This document shows positions 25,031-35,104 of a stretch of 64,000 bases of DNA, one piece after another (positions within the stretch are counted from its first letter, which is position 1; each line of letters starts with the position of its first letter). The notes beneath the pieces were generated by a model. It was not told the origin of the DNA and did not search any database. It saw only the letters and a list, made by a program, of their open reading frames with translations. Source of the DNA: Cryptomeria japonica (lineage: Eukaryota > Streptophyta > Pinopsida > Cupressales > Cupressaceae); the NCBI RefSeq assembly GCF_030272615.1, contig NC_081412.1, forward strand, positions 343,781,870 to 343,845,869, read 5' to 3'. Both the position numbers and the translations under genes were made by a program.

Positions 25031-26390
25031 CCACGTATCATCATGACACGTGGACGGTTCTCGTTCATTCTCGCTATTTCACGGGCATAAAGAGTGAGCA
25101 CTTTACCCTTGCGAAATAGCGCCGGCCATTGGATCATCTCTGAAGTTGATCGACATTTAATCCTCTGAGAGGGCTCTCAGGAATGGTGGGCCCGCTGACT
25201 CATCACGAACACTTGGCATCCAGTCACCTGCGGAGATGATTTGTCACTCTATCATTCGCGAGGAGGAAACCATGGGGGCCCCACTTTCATCTCAACAGGT
25301 CTATCTCCCATGTCATTATCATGACACGTGGACGGTTCTCGTTCATTCTCACTATTTCGCGGGGATAAAGAGTGAGCACTTTACCCTTGCGAAATAGCGT
25401 CGGCCGTTGGATCATCTCTAAAGTTGATCAGCATTTAATCCTCTGAGAGGGCTCTCAGGAATGGTGGGCCCGCTGACTCGTCACGAACACTTGGCATCCA
25501 GTCACCTGTGGAGCTGATTTGTCACTCTGTCATTCGCCAAGAGGAAACCACGGGGGCCCCACTTTCATCTCAACAGGTCTATCTCCCATGTCATTATCAT
25601 GACACGTGGATGGTTCTCGTTCATTCTCGCTATTTCACGGTCATAAAGAGTGAGCACTTTACCCTTACGAAATAGCACCGGCCGTTGGATCATCTCTGAA
25701 GTTGATCGGCATTTAATCCTCCGAGAGGGCTCTCAAGAATGGTGGGCCCGCTAACTCGTCACGAACACTTAGCATCCAGTCACCTACGGAGCTGATTTGT
25801 CACTCTATCATTTGCCAGGAGGAAACCATGGGGGCCCCACTTTCGTCTCAACAGGTCTATCTCCCACGTCATTATCATGACACGTGGATGGTTCTCGTTC
25901 ATTCTCGCTATTTTGCGGGCATAAAGAGTGAGCACTTTACCCTTGCGAAATAGCGTCGGCCGTTGGATCATCTCTGAAGTTGATCGACATTTAATCCTCT
26001 GAGAAGGCTCTCAGGAATGGTGGGCCCGCTGACTCGTCATGAACACTTGGCATCCAGTCACCTGCGGAGCTGATTTGTCACTCTGTCATTCGCCAGGAGG
26101 AAACCACGGGGGCCCCACTTTCATCTCAACAAGTCTATCTCCCACGTCATTATCATGACACGTGGATGGTTCTCATTCATTCTCGCTATTTCGCGGGCAT
26201 AAAGAGTGAGGACTTTACCCTTACGAAATAGTGCTGGCCATTAGATCATCTTTGAAGTTGATCGACATTTAATCCGTCAAGAGGGCTCTCAGGAATGGTG
26301 GGCCCGCTGACTCGTCATGAACACTTGGCATCCAATCACCTGCGGAGCTGATTTCACTCTGTCATTCGCCAGAAGGAAACCACGCGGCTC
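25031..26390 (-). repeat. Tandem array, five units of about 278 bp, D 3' LTR
   Basis: The word GACACGTGG recurs at 25044, 25323, 25601, 25879 and 26157, a spacing of 278-279. Each unit also has CCACGTCATTATCATGA (first unit variant), an inverted pair CGCTATTTCGC / GCGAAATAGCG about 28 bases apart, 'GTTGGATCATCTCTGAAG' and GGTGGGCCCGCTGAC. G-box/ABRE (ACACGTGG) and TGGGCC (site II/TCP) words are known plant promoter elements. The position upstream of ORF1 suggests an enhancer array in U3. Confidence 0.85.
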
Positions 26391-26974
26391 CAGGTGTTAT
26401 TAACAGCTGTACCCGCTAGGTCATATCCACCTGTGGCCTGACTCACCTCTGGGGCCTGCCTTTTAACCTTCAACCCGGATCTGCTAACTATTGTGATTTG
26501 TGCCACATGCCACCATTTTACTTGCTGCCAACAACCAGCTGGATCATCTATGTGGCATGCCATGTGGTTTTCGCTATTTCGCGGGGTATAAACTACGTGC
26601 AACTTCGCCTAGCGAAATAGCGCGAGCCGTAGATCCATCCGCGAGATGCGCATTAGTTACTAGGCCCGCTAACTTTAGAAGAAAAGCATACAAGGCATAA
26701 ATTTTTTCAAATAATCAACGTAACCGCCTAAGCAAATAATAAGGGGGGACACTTCCTACGACCTCATGACCTATAACTTAAATGAATAAAGTAATGACAG
26801 ATTAGAAACCAGAGGGTTTAAAACAAATAAGATAGGATCTAAAAATCAAAAACCCTTAAACCCCTAAGGTCTAGAACAAGGCTGAAGCACTTGGATTTAC
26901 ACCCTATTCGAAAAATTCAAAAAACCATAGCCAATCATGGGAAAAGAAAAACCCAATTTTAATCAGTGATAACA

Positions 26975-26996
26975 ACGGCTTTGACTGGGGATAGTT
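26975..26996 (-). promoter_or_regulatory. tRNA-like motif at the polypurine-tract position of D
   Basis: Sense ACTATCCCCAGTCAAAGCC abuts the 3' LTR. The reverse complement of the D PBS region reads ACTATCCCCAGCAGAGTCGCC, so the two interior ends form an imperfect inverted repeat. No purine tract is visible here. The remaining bases to the integrase stop (26997-27121) show nothing else. Confidence 0.62.
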
Positions 26997-27121
26997 GATT
27001 GCGAGATCAACACAAGAAAACTTAGAAACTCTGGAGAAATAGACCAAAACACAGACCAAAACCAGAAAAGCAAGAAAGAAAACAAAATATGTACAAACAA
27101 AGGACCTACCGTGCATGGACA

Positions 27122-28279
27122 TTAAGAGAAATAATGCTTCAAGAATTGTCCATGCACTGGAAATTCCTGCATTTCATCATTTATATTCTTCAAGAAATAT
27201 GAATCCTTACCATTCAGGTCACAAACCACAAAAGGGCCAATCCATAGTGATTCAAATTTTTTATGCTTTCCTTTATCCTGTCCTTTTGCATTCCACTGAA
27301 GAACCATGTCATCAATTTGAAACTTCCTTAGTGATGTCCTTTTATCAAAAAGATACTTTGACTGCAACTGGATCTTCTAATTTTTCTTATGGGCAGAAGT
27401 CCTAAGCTCCTCCATTTCTACAATTTGGATCATTCTGTTTTCCATTGGTTCAGATATTTCCATGTCCTCATCCTGCAAAAACTTATACATTGGAAGAAGG
27501 TTATTTACCGGTAGTCTGGCTTGGGTGCCATAAACCAACTCAAAAGGTGACATTCCAATGGATTTTTTAACTGTTATTTTGTCCGCCCACAAAGCTAACT
27601 TCAATTTTTGATCCCAAGATCTTTTATTCTCCTTTAGGATTTTCTTGATGATATTCAAGAGGCTTTTATTGCTGGATTCTGCTTGTCCATTTCCTTGGGG
27701 GTGATAAGGTGATGAGTATGACATGAGTATACCATGACTATTGCAAAAGCCTACAAATTCTTCTGATCTGAAACACATAGCATTATCCATTACCAATTTT
27801 GTAGGTGTTCCAAATCTAGTCACAATACTATCCATTAAGAAATCAATGACAATTTTACTAGTAGCTCTTCTGGTAGGGATAGCTTCTATCCATTTGGTGA
27901 AGTAATCAGTGGCCACTATGATCCATCCATGACCTCTCCCTGACTTCTCAATAATTTCTCCAATAAAATCAATACCCCACTGGACAAAAGGAGCCTCTAC
28001 AGAGACTGGATTTAGGGGTAAGGCTCCTTCATACTTGAGCTTGGAGGAAAATCTTTGACATGGATCACATCTCTGCACATATGCATGGGTATCTTTAAAT
28101 AAGGTAGGCCAATAATACCCAGCTCGTATTATCTTACCAGCAGTAGTCTTAGCAGAATAGTGACCTCCACATACTCCATCATGCATTTCAATCAATACCT
28201 GTTTAGCTTGAAATTCATCCAAACACATTAGTAACTCTCCATCTCTTTTTCTCCAGAAAAGATCACCCTGAATGAGCAC
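27122..28279 (-). pseudogene. pol: Integrase of gypsy D (nearly intact)
   Basis: A 300-codon open segment (27377-28279) holds the zinc-binding HHCC motif (His33, His40, Cys71, Cys74) and the catalytic triad Asp104, Asp165, Glu201, giving D-x60-D-x35-E. One stop (27374) separates it from the C-terminal 81 codons, which end HGQFLKHYFS with TAA at 27122-27124. An NLLPMYKFLQ block near 255 is shared with A. The frame upstream joins the RNase H segment across a stop near 28310. Confidence 0.9.
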
Positions 28280-28312
28280 ATACTTTTGGGACTTGAGTTT
28301 TAAAGTTCTTTT

Positions 28313-29293
28313 CTAATTGTATGTCATTTCTTCTGGGAGTATATCACCTCTCAATACTTGGATTATTTCTGTGTACCAGGGTTGCCTCTCTATACTTGTG
28401 ACCAAAGTATCTCTAACCTCAACATTGTGTACCTCTACATTCATGAGATTTGACTCAGTCATGAGCTTAGCCAAACCTAACCCTCTCACCAATTTGGTGA
28501 TTTTTATCTCCAAGTTGAACTCTTGAATCCTATTAATCCATCTGCATCTCTTTCCAGTAACCTCAGACTGAGACAAAATATCTTTAACTGCAGCATGTGG
28601 GACATAGGCGATAATGTTGGCATTCACTAAATATGGCCTAAAAGCCTTAACAGCTTTAACTAGGGCATAAGCTTGTTTCTCCATGGTTTCATACTTCAGT
28701 TCTGCTGCCTGCAAAGATTTACTATAGAAGGCTATGGGATGTTCGTATCCTTCATTATCCTTTTGTAATAGTACTGCAGCCACCGTGTGATATGAAGCAA
28801 AAGAAAACAGAGAAAAAGGCTTACTATAATCAGGGGATTTCAACACTGGTGCTTCTTGGATTGCCTTCTTAATCTCATCAAAAGCCTTTGAAGCTTCTTG
28901 ATCCCAATGAAACTTTGTATCCTTCTTAAGCAATTTGACAATAGGCTTCACTATCTCTGCGAAGTTTGCAATGAATCTCCTGACAAAATTTACTTTACCT
29001 AAAAAGGATTGAATACCTTTCACATTTTTAGGTTCACACACCCTATTGATTGCTTCAATTCTCTCAGGGTCTATTCTTACCCCTTCCTTGGAAACTATGT
29101 GTCCCAATAACTTCCCTTCAGTGACCCCAAAATGACATTTCTTGGGATTCAGTGACACACCAAATTCCAGGGCTTTATCGAACACCTTTTCTAGATGCCC
29201 ACAATGATCATCAGCTTTCTTTGAAAAACAAGTTAAATCATCTTGATAAACCACCATGATAATATTTATGAATTCTTTAAAGGCCACATCCAT
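28313..29293 (-). pseudogene. pol: Reverse transcriptase C-half and degenerate RNase H of gypsy D
   Basis: Open for 326 codons after TAG at 29300. The catalytic box YQDD is at residues 16-19, followed by LGHIVSKEGVRIDPERI and GIQSFLGKVNFVRRFI. From about residue 135 the RNase H-like region reads LFSFASYHTVAAVLLQK and LKYETMEKQAYALVKA. The first catalytic Asp is absent, and AYVPHAAVKDI lacks the expected TDH Asp. This parallels the connection domain of retroviruses, where a dead RNase H is kept as a tether; the parallel is inference. Confidence 0.9.
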
Positions 29294-29299
29294 AGCTCT

Positions 29300-30607
29300 C
29301 TAAAATGTAGCTCCTGCATTTTTTAATCCAAATGGCATTCTCACATATACATAGGTTCCCCATGGAGTAGTGAAAGTTGTTTTAAACTGTTCTGACTCCT
29401 TTACCAACACTTGATTATATCCTGAGAAGCCATCCATCATGGATAAAAGATCACAACCTGTCACTCTTTGTAGCATTGCTTCCATATTTGGGGATGAATA
29501 ATTATCTTTTAGGGAAGCAACATTCAGATTCCTAAAATCTACACACAATTTGATGTCTCCATTCTTCTTCCTTATTGGGACCAAATTGGAGACCCATGAA
29601 GAATGCCTTATTGGTTTGATAATTCCCCCTTCTCTCAATTTGGTCAACTCTTGTTGCATTTTTGTTTCTAATAAGGGGTTAATAGGTCTTTGTTTCTGTC
29701 TAAAAGGCTTAGCATCTGGAAGTAAAGGAACTTCATGCTGAAAAAGATCTTGTCTATACGCCTTTAGGTCTTTGTAAGACCAAGCAAAGACATGCTTATA
29801 CCTTTTCAATAAATTGATAAGGTTAGTCCTAACATGAGGGGGTAATTTCTTTCCGATATATACCAGCTTAGGAAATGATTCTATCCCCAGGTTTACCTCT
29901 TCTAACTCTTCTAACTTAGTGGTAGATTGCTGGTGTAAATGACTATCATTGTAACTAAACATGCTCTCCAGCTCCACCAACCCTTTAGGTATCTCATTGG
30001 TTTCGAACTGGACAACATCATTTCCAAACACTGTCTCTCTATTATCTACCACTTCCACCAATGCATTGCAATCAATCTTTTGTCCATCATAATCATCAAC
30101 ACATTGGATAAACCTAAGAATGTCTTCATCATCAGCAAAAACTTGCCAATTGTACACATTATCAGGGATAGCAAGCCTAGATTTTATTTCCACAGTGGAA
30201 ATACCGGTTAGTGTTGCATCATCTTTTTTCAAAGCAACATTAGCTAGGAAATCTGCCATAATATTTTTGGTTCGCTCTATCCAGTTAATAGAAAATGCAT
30301 CAAAATGCTCAATAACATCCCAGAGAGCATGCTTATATTGCTTCAATCTATCATTCTTGGATGCATATCTAGATCTCACCTGAGAGACAACCAATTCTGA
30401 ATCACCCATTACTTTCAACAGTTGGATTCCATGCCTTTTTGCAACCTCAAGTCCTAATAACAGGGCTTCATACTCTACAGTATTATTTATACACTGGAAT
30501 GCCAATAAGAATGAGTATTTGAAAGTTATACCTGACGGGGACACAAAAAGAACCCCTGCTCCAGATCCTTCTTTGGAGCAAGCTCCATCAAAATACATCT
30601 GCCACAA
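29300..30607 (-). CDS. pol: Added RNase H fused in frame to reverse transcriptase N-half (D)
   Basis: One unbroken 435-codon stretch of the polyprotein. Residues 1-125 form an RNase H with Asp7 (MYFDGACSKEGSGAG), Glu47 (EYEALLLGLE), Asp69 (GDSELVVSQV) and Asp119 (IMADFLANVA). A lineage-specific linker (125-250) follows, then the polymerase fingers: KLREGGIIKPIRHSSWVSN, LCVDFRNLN, LLSMMDGFSGYNQ and RMPFGLKNAGATF. The continuous frame proves that this RNase H lies upstream of the polymerase in one polyprotein. In the Tat clade as I know it, the added RNase H follows the RT-linked one. TAG at 29300 (a CAG in A) ends it. Confidence 0.9.
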   Translation of the reverse strand: MWQMYFDGACSKEGSGAGVLFVSPSGITFKYSFLLAFQCINNTVEYEALLLGLEVAKRHGIQLLKVMGDSELVVSQVRSRYASKNDRLKQYKHALWDVIEHFDAFSINWIERTKNIMADFLANVALKKDDATLTGISTVEIKSRLAIPDNVYNWQVFADDEDILRFIQCVDDYDGQKIDCNALVEVVDNRETVFGNDVVQFETNEIPKGLVELESMFSYNDSHLHQQSTTKLEELEEVNLGIESFPKLVYIGKKLPPHVRTNLINLLKRYKHVFAWSYKDLKAYRQDLFQHEVPLLPDAKPFRQKQRPINPLLETKMQQELTKLREGGIIKPIRHSSWVSNLVPIRKKNGDIKLCVDFRNLNVASLKDNYSSPNMEAMLQRVTGCDLLSMMDGFSGYNQVLVKESEQFKTTFTTPWGTYVYVRMPFGLKNAGATF

Positions 30608-31757
30608 CCCATACTGCTATGCTTGTAGCTTGACTACAATTGGGTCAGTATTCTTCAATTGAAGTGATATTGGTTGAAGTTTGAAGTTATCTAAATCTAC
30701 ATCAATCATACAATTAAGCATACTAGGGTCCACATTTTCAATTACCTTAGGAGCTCGTGGCTCCCTGTATAGTTTGACCTGATTGCCACCAATAGGGATA
30801 GTAGCATAAGATAAGTCCAGTTGAACATTTCCTCCTACTACTGTTGCCCACTACCTGGACAGTAACATACCATACTAAGGTTTAGTATCAGTAACAATAA
30901 CATCCATTTTATAGGTGGCTTCAGGAAATGCTGCTATTTTTACTTCTACATCTTTCATCATACCTATAACAGGCACTTCTCTATTATCCATGGCATAGCA
31001 TTTCCCATACATAGTGGTTATTGATAACCCTAGTTCTTTCATAACACCATAGGGCATTACATTAGCAGCAGCTCCTGAATCTATCATGCAGTTTTTAATC
31101 AACCGGTTATTGACTAGCAAAGTAACATAGAAGGGATCTACCTGAGAAGGCTCCTGAGTGATAGTGGTTCTAACATAGACCTCTGGGGTTTGGAACTCTT
31201 GATCCTTTCCAACTTTATCCGAACCAGTGGGTAATACTGTGTCACTATCAGATATACTAGAGAATAAAGACAAAGCTGCATCCTTATGTTCTTTAATCTT
31301 TAGCAATTCTATTAATGGAACAGTGACTTTTATTTGAGTTAAAGCTTGGGCCATATCAAATGTCGAATTATTACATTTTTCAATATTAACCTTAACATTT
31401 TCTGTTTTGAATTGACTGACCCTTTTCACTATCTCTTCTCTTTGTACATCACCAGCATTTTTGTCATCTATGCCTTTAGGTAAGTCTTTAACTTGTTCCT
31501 CTTTTTCTTGACTGGCTTTAGGAATAGCAGTAGCACTGCTTGATGCCCCCCTTTTTATGACTTCTTTTACAAACATAGAACTTGGCTCACCTTGATCAGT
31601 GTCTCTCTTGGTGCTTCTCAGATTATAGTTATGTTTCGCTTTGGCGATTGCAGCCTTAGTGAGATTTTTAACTTCTTCCTCACTAGGCCTCCTAAGATGA
31701 ACTTCTTCATCTTCAATTGTTACCACATTCAATGTAGGATGCCAACCTAAAGCTAAC
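30608..31757 (-). pseudogene. pro: Protease of gypsy D with gag linker
   Basis: The open segment 30875-31732 starts with a charged linker (TLNVVTIEDEEVHLRRP) and ends with the aspartic protease: LLVNNRLIKNCMIDSGAAAN (active-site DSG near 31070-31085), VMPYGVMKELGLS and a KMDVIVTDTKP block. TAG at 30875 cuts the protease before its second half, and further TAG codons follow to 30608. A TGA near 31757 replaces GGA of the A copy. Confidence 0.86.
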
Positions 31758-33967
31758 TGTCATTGCACTAACCTTTCATTATCCAGCACATCACTGTATT
31801 CACTTTGCATAGATTCCTCATCACTTTCTACGATGGTTTCAAACATATTAATGTTAGGATCTGCTTCTGGTCTCATAGATTCTTCCAGAGCTTGAGCCAC
31901 TGCACACTGATGAGGAGAATGTGGTCCATCACAAGCAATACACCAAGGAGTATTTTCTATATTGTTGACAGTTTTCCCTTTCAAAGGACCAGGTGTGTCT
32001 TGGCTTTGGGCAATTATAGGCTTCTCACCTTGGGGTTTACCATCCTTCCAATTTGTATTGTATGGCATATCATGTAATCTAGGAGGTCTATCTTGCTAGT
32101 TATAATGGGGCTTATCATTTTTGCTAACCCTGGCAATCAAATCTTTCATAGCATTAACCAGTTTCTCCATTTTATCATCCTCTTTAGCAACTTTGTTAGG
32201 TTGCTGTTTGGTTTCATGCCATAATCTACCATCTGTCCTTCTTCCTAATTTTTCAGATGCTTTTCTATTACTTTCCACATTTATGGCGATTCTAAAAGCA
32301 TCCCTTAAGTTATGAGGATTTTTATCTCTCAAAATATAGGCCATTTTGGAATCAAATGCATTGTAGTATGTGTTAAGACACATGTTATCATCTAGCCTCA
32401 TTACTTGATACAATCTATGCATAGCTTTCTGGAATCTAGCATTGAAATCAGTGACTATTTCATTTTCAGATTTTCTAATATTATTGAACTCATTTAGCAT
32501 GAAACTCACATTAGTCTTATCACCATACTGCTCTTGGAAACAATTTTTAAAATCATCCCATGAACCTATGCTATTTACTGGAAGACCTCTATACCAATCT
32601 CTTGCATCATCAACCAGAGATTGAACAAACAGCTTCATAATAACATCTTCATCTGCTATCTCATAATCATTTATTAAATCCCCAAAAGATTTCAAATGTT
32701 CCTCAGCACTAATTGCATTGTTCCCAGCAAACTTATGGAGTCTGTCTCTTAGCTCAGTAGGAACATGATTTGGATATCCTGGGATCCCATCAAAAAACAA
32801 TTGCCTATATTGTTCTAGATTGATTGGCCTTCTTTGAAAAGGGGCTATAGCACTATTATTTCCCATGGTCATTTTAGCTTTTGGAATTGGAGATTGAGGT
32901 GCTTGGGTGTATTGTTTATTCGAAGGTATTTGACTTACTGAAGCAATATTAGCATGTACTGCAGGTTGAGTATTGAGCTGAGGAAAAGAAATGTGTTGGG
33001 GATTAGGCTTGCTGAGATCTTCCGATGGGAATGTAATAGGGGGAGCCTTTAAGTAATTAATCTTTCTTTTAACTTCCTGATTTGCTGCTTCTAACTCAGC
33101 CTTTTCCAGTTCCATTTGGAGGTCTTCCTTTTCCTTCCTCATCCTTTCCATCTCTCTCTCATGTGCTAGAATCCTATGAGAAATCCCCTCTACAGTTTTA
33201 GATTCTACTTCATCATCTACCCATTTCTGTTTTCCTTTGTCTAAATTGGCTTTAGGAAGCCGGGAGTCATTAGATACTTCCCTAATTGGCTGGGCTACTA
33301 ACTTAGAAGCTGGTCTAGTCTTAGGGATTAGGATCTCCCTAATCACTGGGCCTTCCTCATCACTTTTTTCTTTTTCCTTAGCAAGCACTTCAAGATCAGC
33401 TATCTATCTAAGGAGCCTATCTCTTTCCATTAATTTGGCTTTAACTTTCTTTTCCTTATTTGCCTCCTTTTGGGCTCTTAGGGAGATTAAATGATGGACT
33501 CTTTTGTATAAATCTTCAATCTCTAGAGACATCTTATCCTCATCAGGGTAGTTTTTTTCAGAGTCTGATGCATTAATTTGATCTATGTCAATTAGACTAA
33601 TGTTCCCATCTATTGTCCTAGGAACAGAGTGCCTAATTGCATTTGAACTGGTTCTATCTTTTGCAGAAACACTAGCATGAGATAGATCTCGATTTAAAAT
33701 AGGGGCATCATCAATATTTCCAAACAATCCTGAATGGAAACCTAAAATATCATGCTCTAAATCTCTAGAAGATGAATTTGACTTTGCATAAACAGGTCGA
33801 TCAGGCATCTTACTAGTATTATTGTTTTTCTGCACCCACGTAGCATTTGATGGCTCATGCATCACAGATCTCTTCTGGCCTCTTCGTGACTGTTCTGGCA
33901 GACCTTCTTGCAAGGTTTCACGAGGATGTTTCTTCATGAATGATCTTGTGTTCTTGTTTCCTTGCAT
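31758..33967 (-). pseudogene. gag: Gag of gypsy D
   Basis: It starts MQGNKNTRSF at 33967. The first 187 codons end at TAG 33401-33403 after MERDRLLR; A has TAA at the same codon. The next 430 codons (32096-33388) hold a Lys/Glu-rich coiled-coil candidate (MERMRKEKEDLQMELEKAEL), a proline-rich linker and the retrotransposon-gag core (LRDRLHKFAGNN, DARDWYRGLPV, MLNEFNNIRKS, LYQVMRLDD). TAG at 32093 replaces the TGG of A. The tight zinc knuckle WCIACDGPHSPHQC lies near 31895-31935 (C-x2-C-x3-H-x4-C). Confidence 0.88.
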
Positions 33968-34022
33968 CTCGCTTGTCTTCTTTTTAGAAAAATTTGTATC
34001 TCATAAGGACTGATTCAATAGT

Positions 34023-34035
34023 AACAGAGTCGCCA
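34023..34035 (-). promoter_or_regulatory. Second PBS-like motif in the D leader
   Basis: Sense TGGCGACTCTGTT repeats the first 11 bases of the PBS about 125 bases downstream of it, preceded by GTGGG as in A. No gene is visible in the leader 33968-34142. Confidence 0.58.
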
Positions 34036-34142
34036 CCCACAAAACTATGGGAAAAACAAAAACAAGCAATCTTACCCACAAACACAACAAATTTCTTTAC
34101 AAATCTCGGCACAGATCAATATTTATATGTTTGTTATAACTA

Positions 34143-34160
34143 TCCCCAGCAGAGTCGCCA
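34143..34160 (-). promoter_or_regulatory. Primer-binding site of gypsy D
   Basis: Sense TGGCGACTCTGCTGGGGA, four bases inside the LTR end GAAGACAACA. It is the Tat/Ogre-type PBS, probably for tRNA-Arg (from memory). Confidence 0.85.
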
Positions 34161-35104
34161 CTTTTGTTGTCTTCAAAATCTGATTCCCTTTAACATCCTC
34201 AAATTAATATGGTTTAAAACTTGGTACAGGAGAGATAAAAAAGAGAAGGAAATTTTCAAGGCAACATATGACAAGTTTTGGATAGACCTTCTACACTTCA
34301 GGCATCCTCGGAGCCCAGGTGGGTATACCTTTGTCAATTAAATTCACACTTTTGAACATAAACCCATGGCAAACCAGTCTAGAAAACCAGTGGATTTATT
34401 CACCCTGAAATTAACTAAAAACAAAGGATGGAAATTGTATTTAAATTCAGCATTTCGATCAACAAAGCATGCAATAAACAACTTCAATTAATACTAGTGC
34501 CTTATCCAAGGTCACAGAGTCATCTAAACTTCAAATAAACCCCGTAAACAATACGTCTTTATACTTCCCGTCAACTTGGTTTTTTATTAATCCTTATATA
34601 TGCCTGACACATACATGAATCCAATCATTCCAAACTAAGCTATGGTCCTCAAAATTCTAAGTTCCTCGCAAAGAATTTACTGATATAAGTGATCCCGCAT
34701 ATTTAATTTCCCTCCTAAAGAGAAAAGGTAATAAACACTTATACTAAAATTGTTTTGCAATTCCATTCAAACAGAATAACCCTGGATTATTTAGAATGAA
34801 AATAGTAAATAAATTTGTGAACAAACTTGAAGACAACACAAAGCTTTACTCAAAACCGATGGCCTATATATTGATATTCAGTTCAAAGAGTATTACAATA
34901 AATTCTGATTCTCTATTAGACTTAGAAAAGCTCAGGTAAATTTCTGCAGCGTTTTCTTACAAAATTTTGTGATCCCCTTTCCTCTAGTCCTGGTATCCAT
35001 TTATAACAACATGGATGCACAAAGCTTCGGACCTTTCGAGGAGAGTTTGTTATAATCATTTCTTTTCAAAAATTAAGAGATTACAAGTTTTCCGCAAAAA
35101 ATAG

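Larger units (their letters stand above)
19810..26974 (-). repeat. 3' LTR of gypsy D (7,165 bp)
   Basis: It matches 34165-41047 throughout. In sense it contains an upstream region with five tandem units (25031-26390), ORF1 (24391-20750), and about 940 bases without a recognisable gene (20749-19810). It is easily mistaken for a separate truncated element; the flanking TSD and TG..CA ends show it is the LTR. Confidence 0.92.

Noticed and set aside
25031-26390. CRISPR-like or satellite array
   Set aside because: Units of 278 bp are contiguous without spacers and lie in a plant LTR; the same array is found in the partner LTR.
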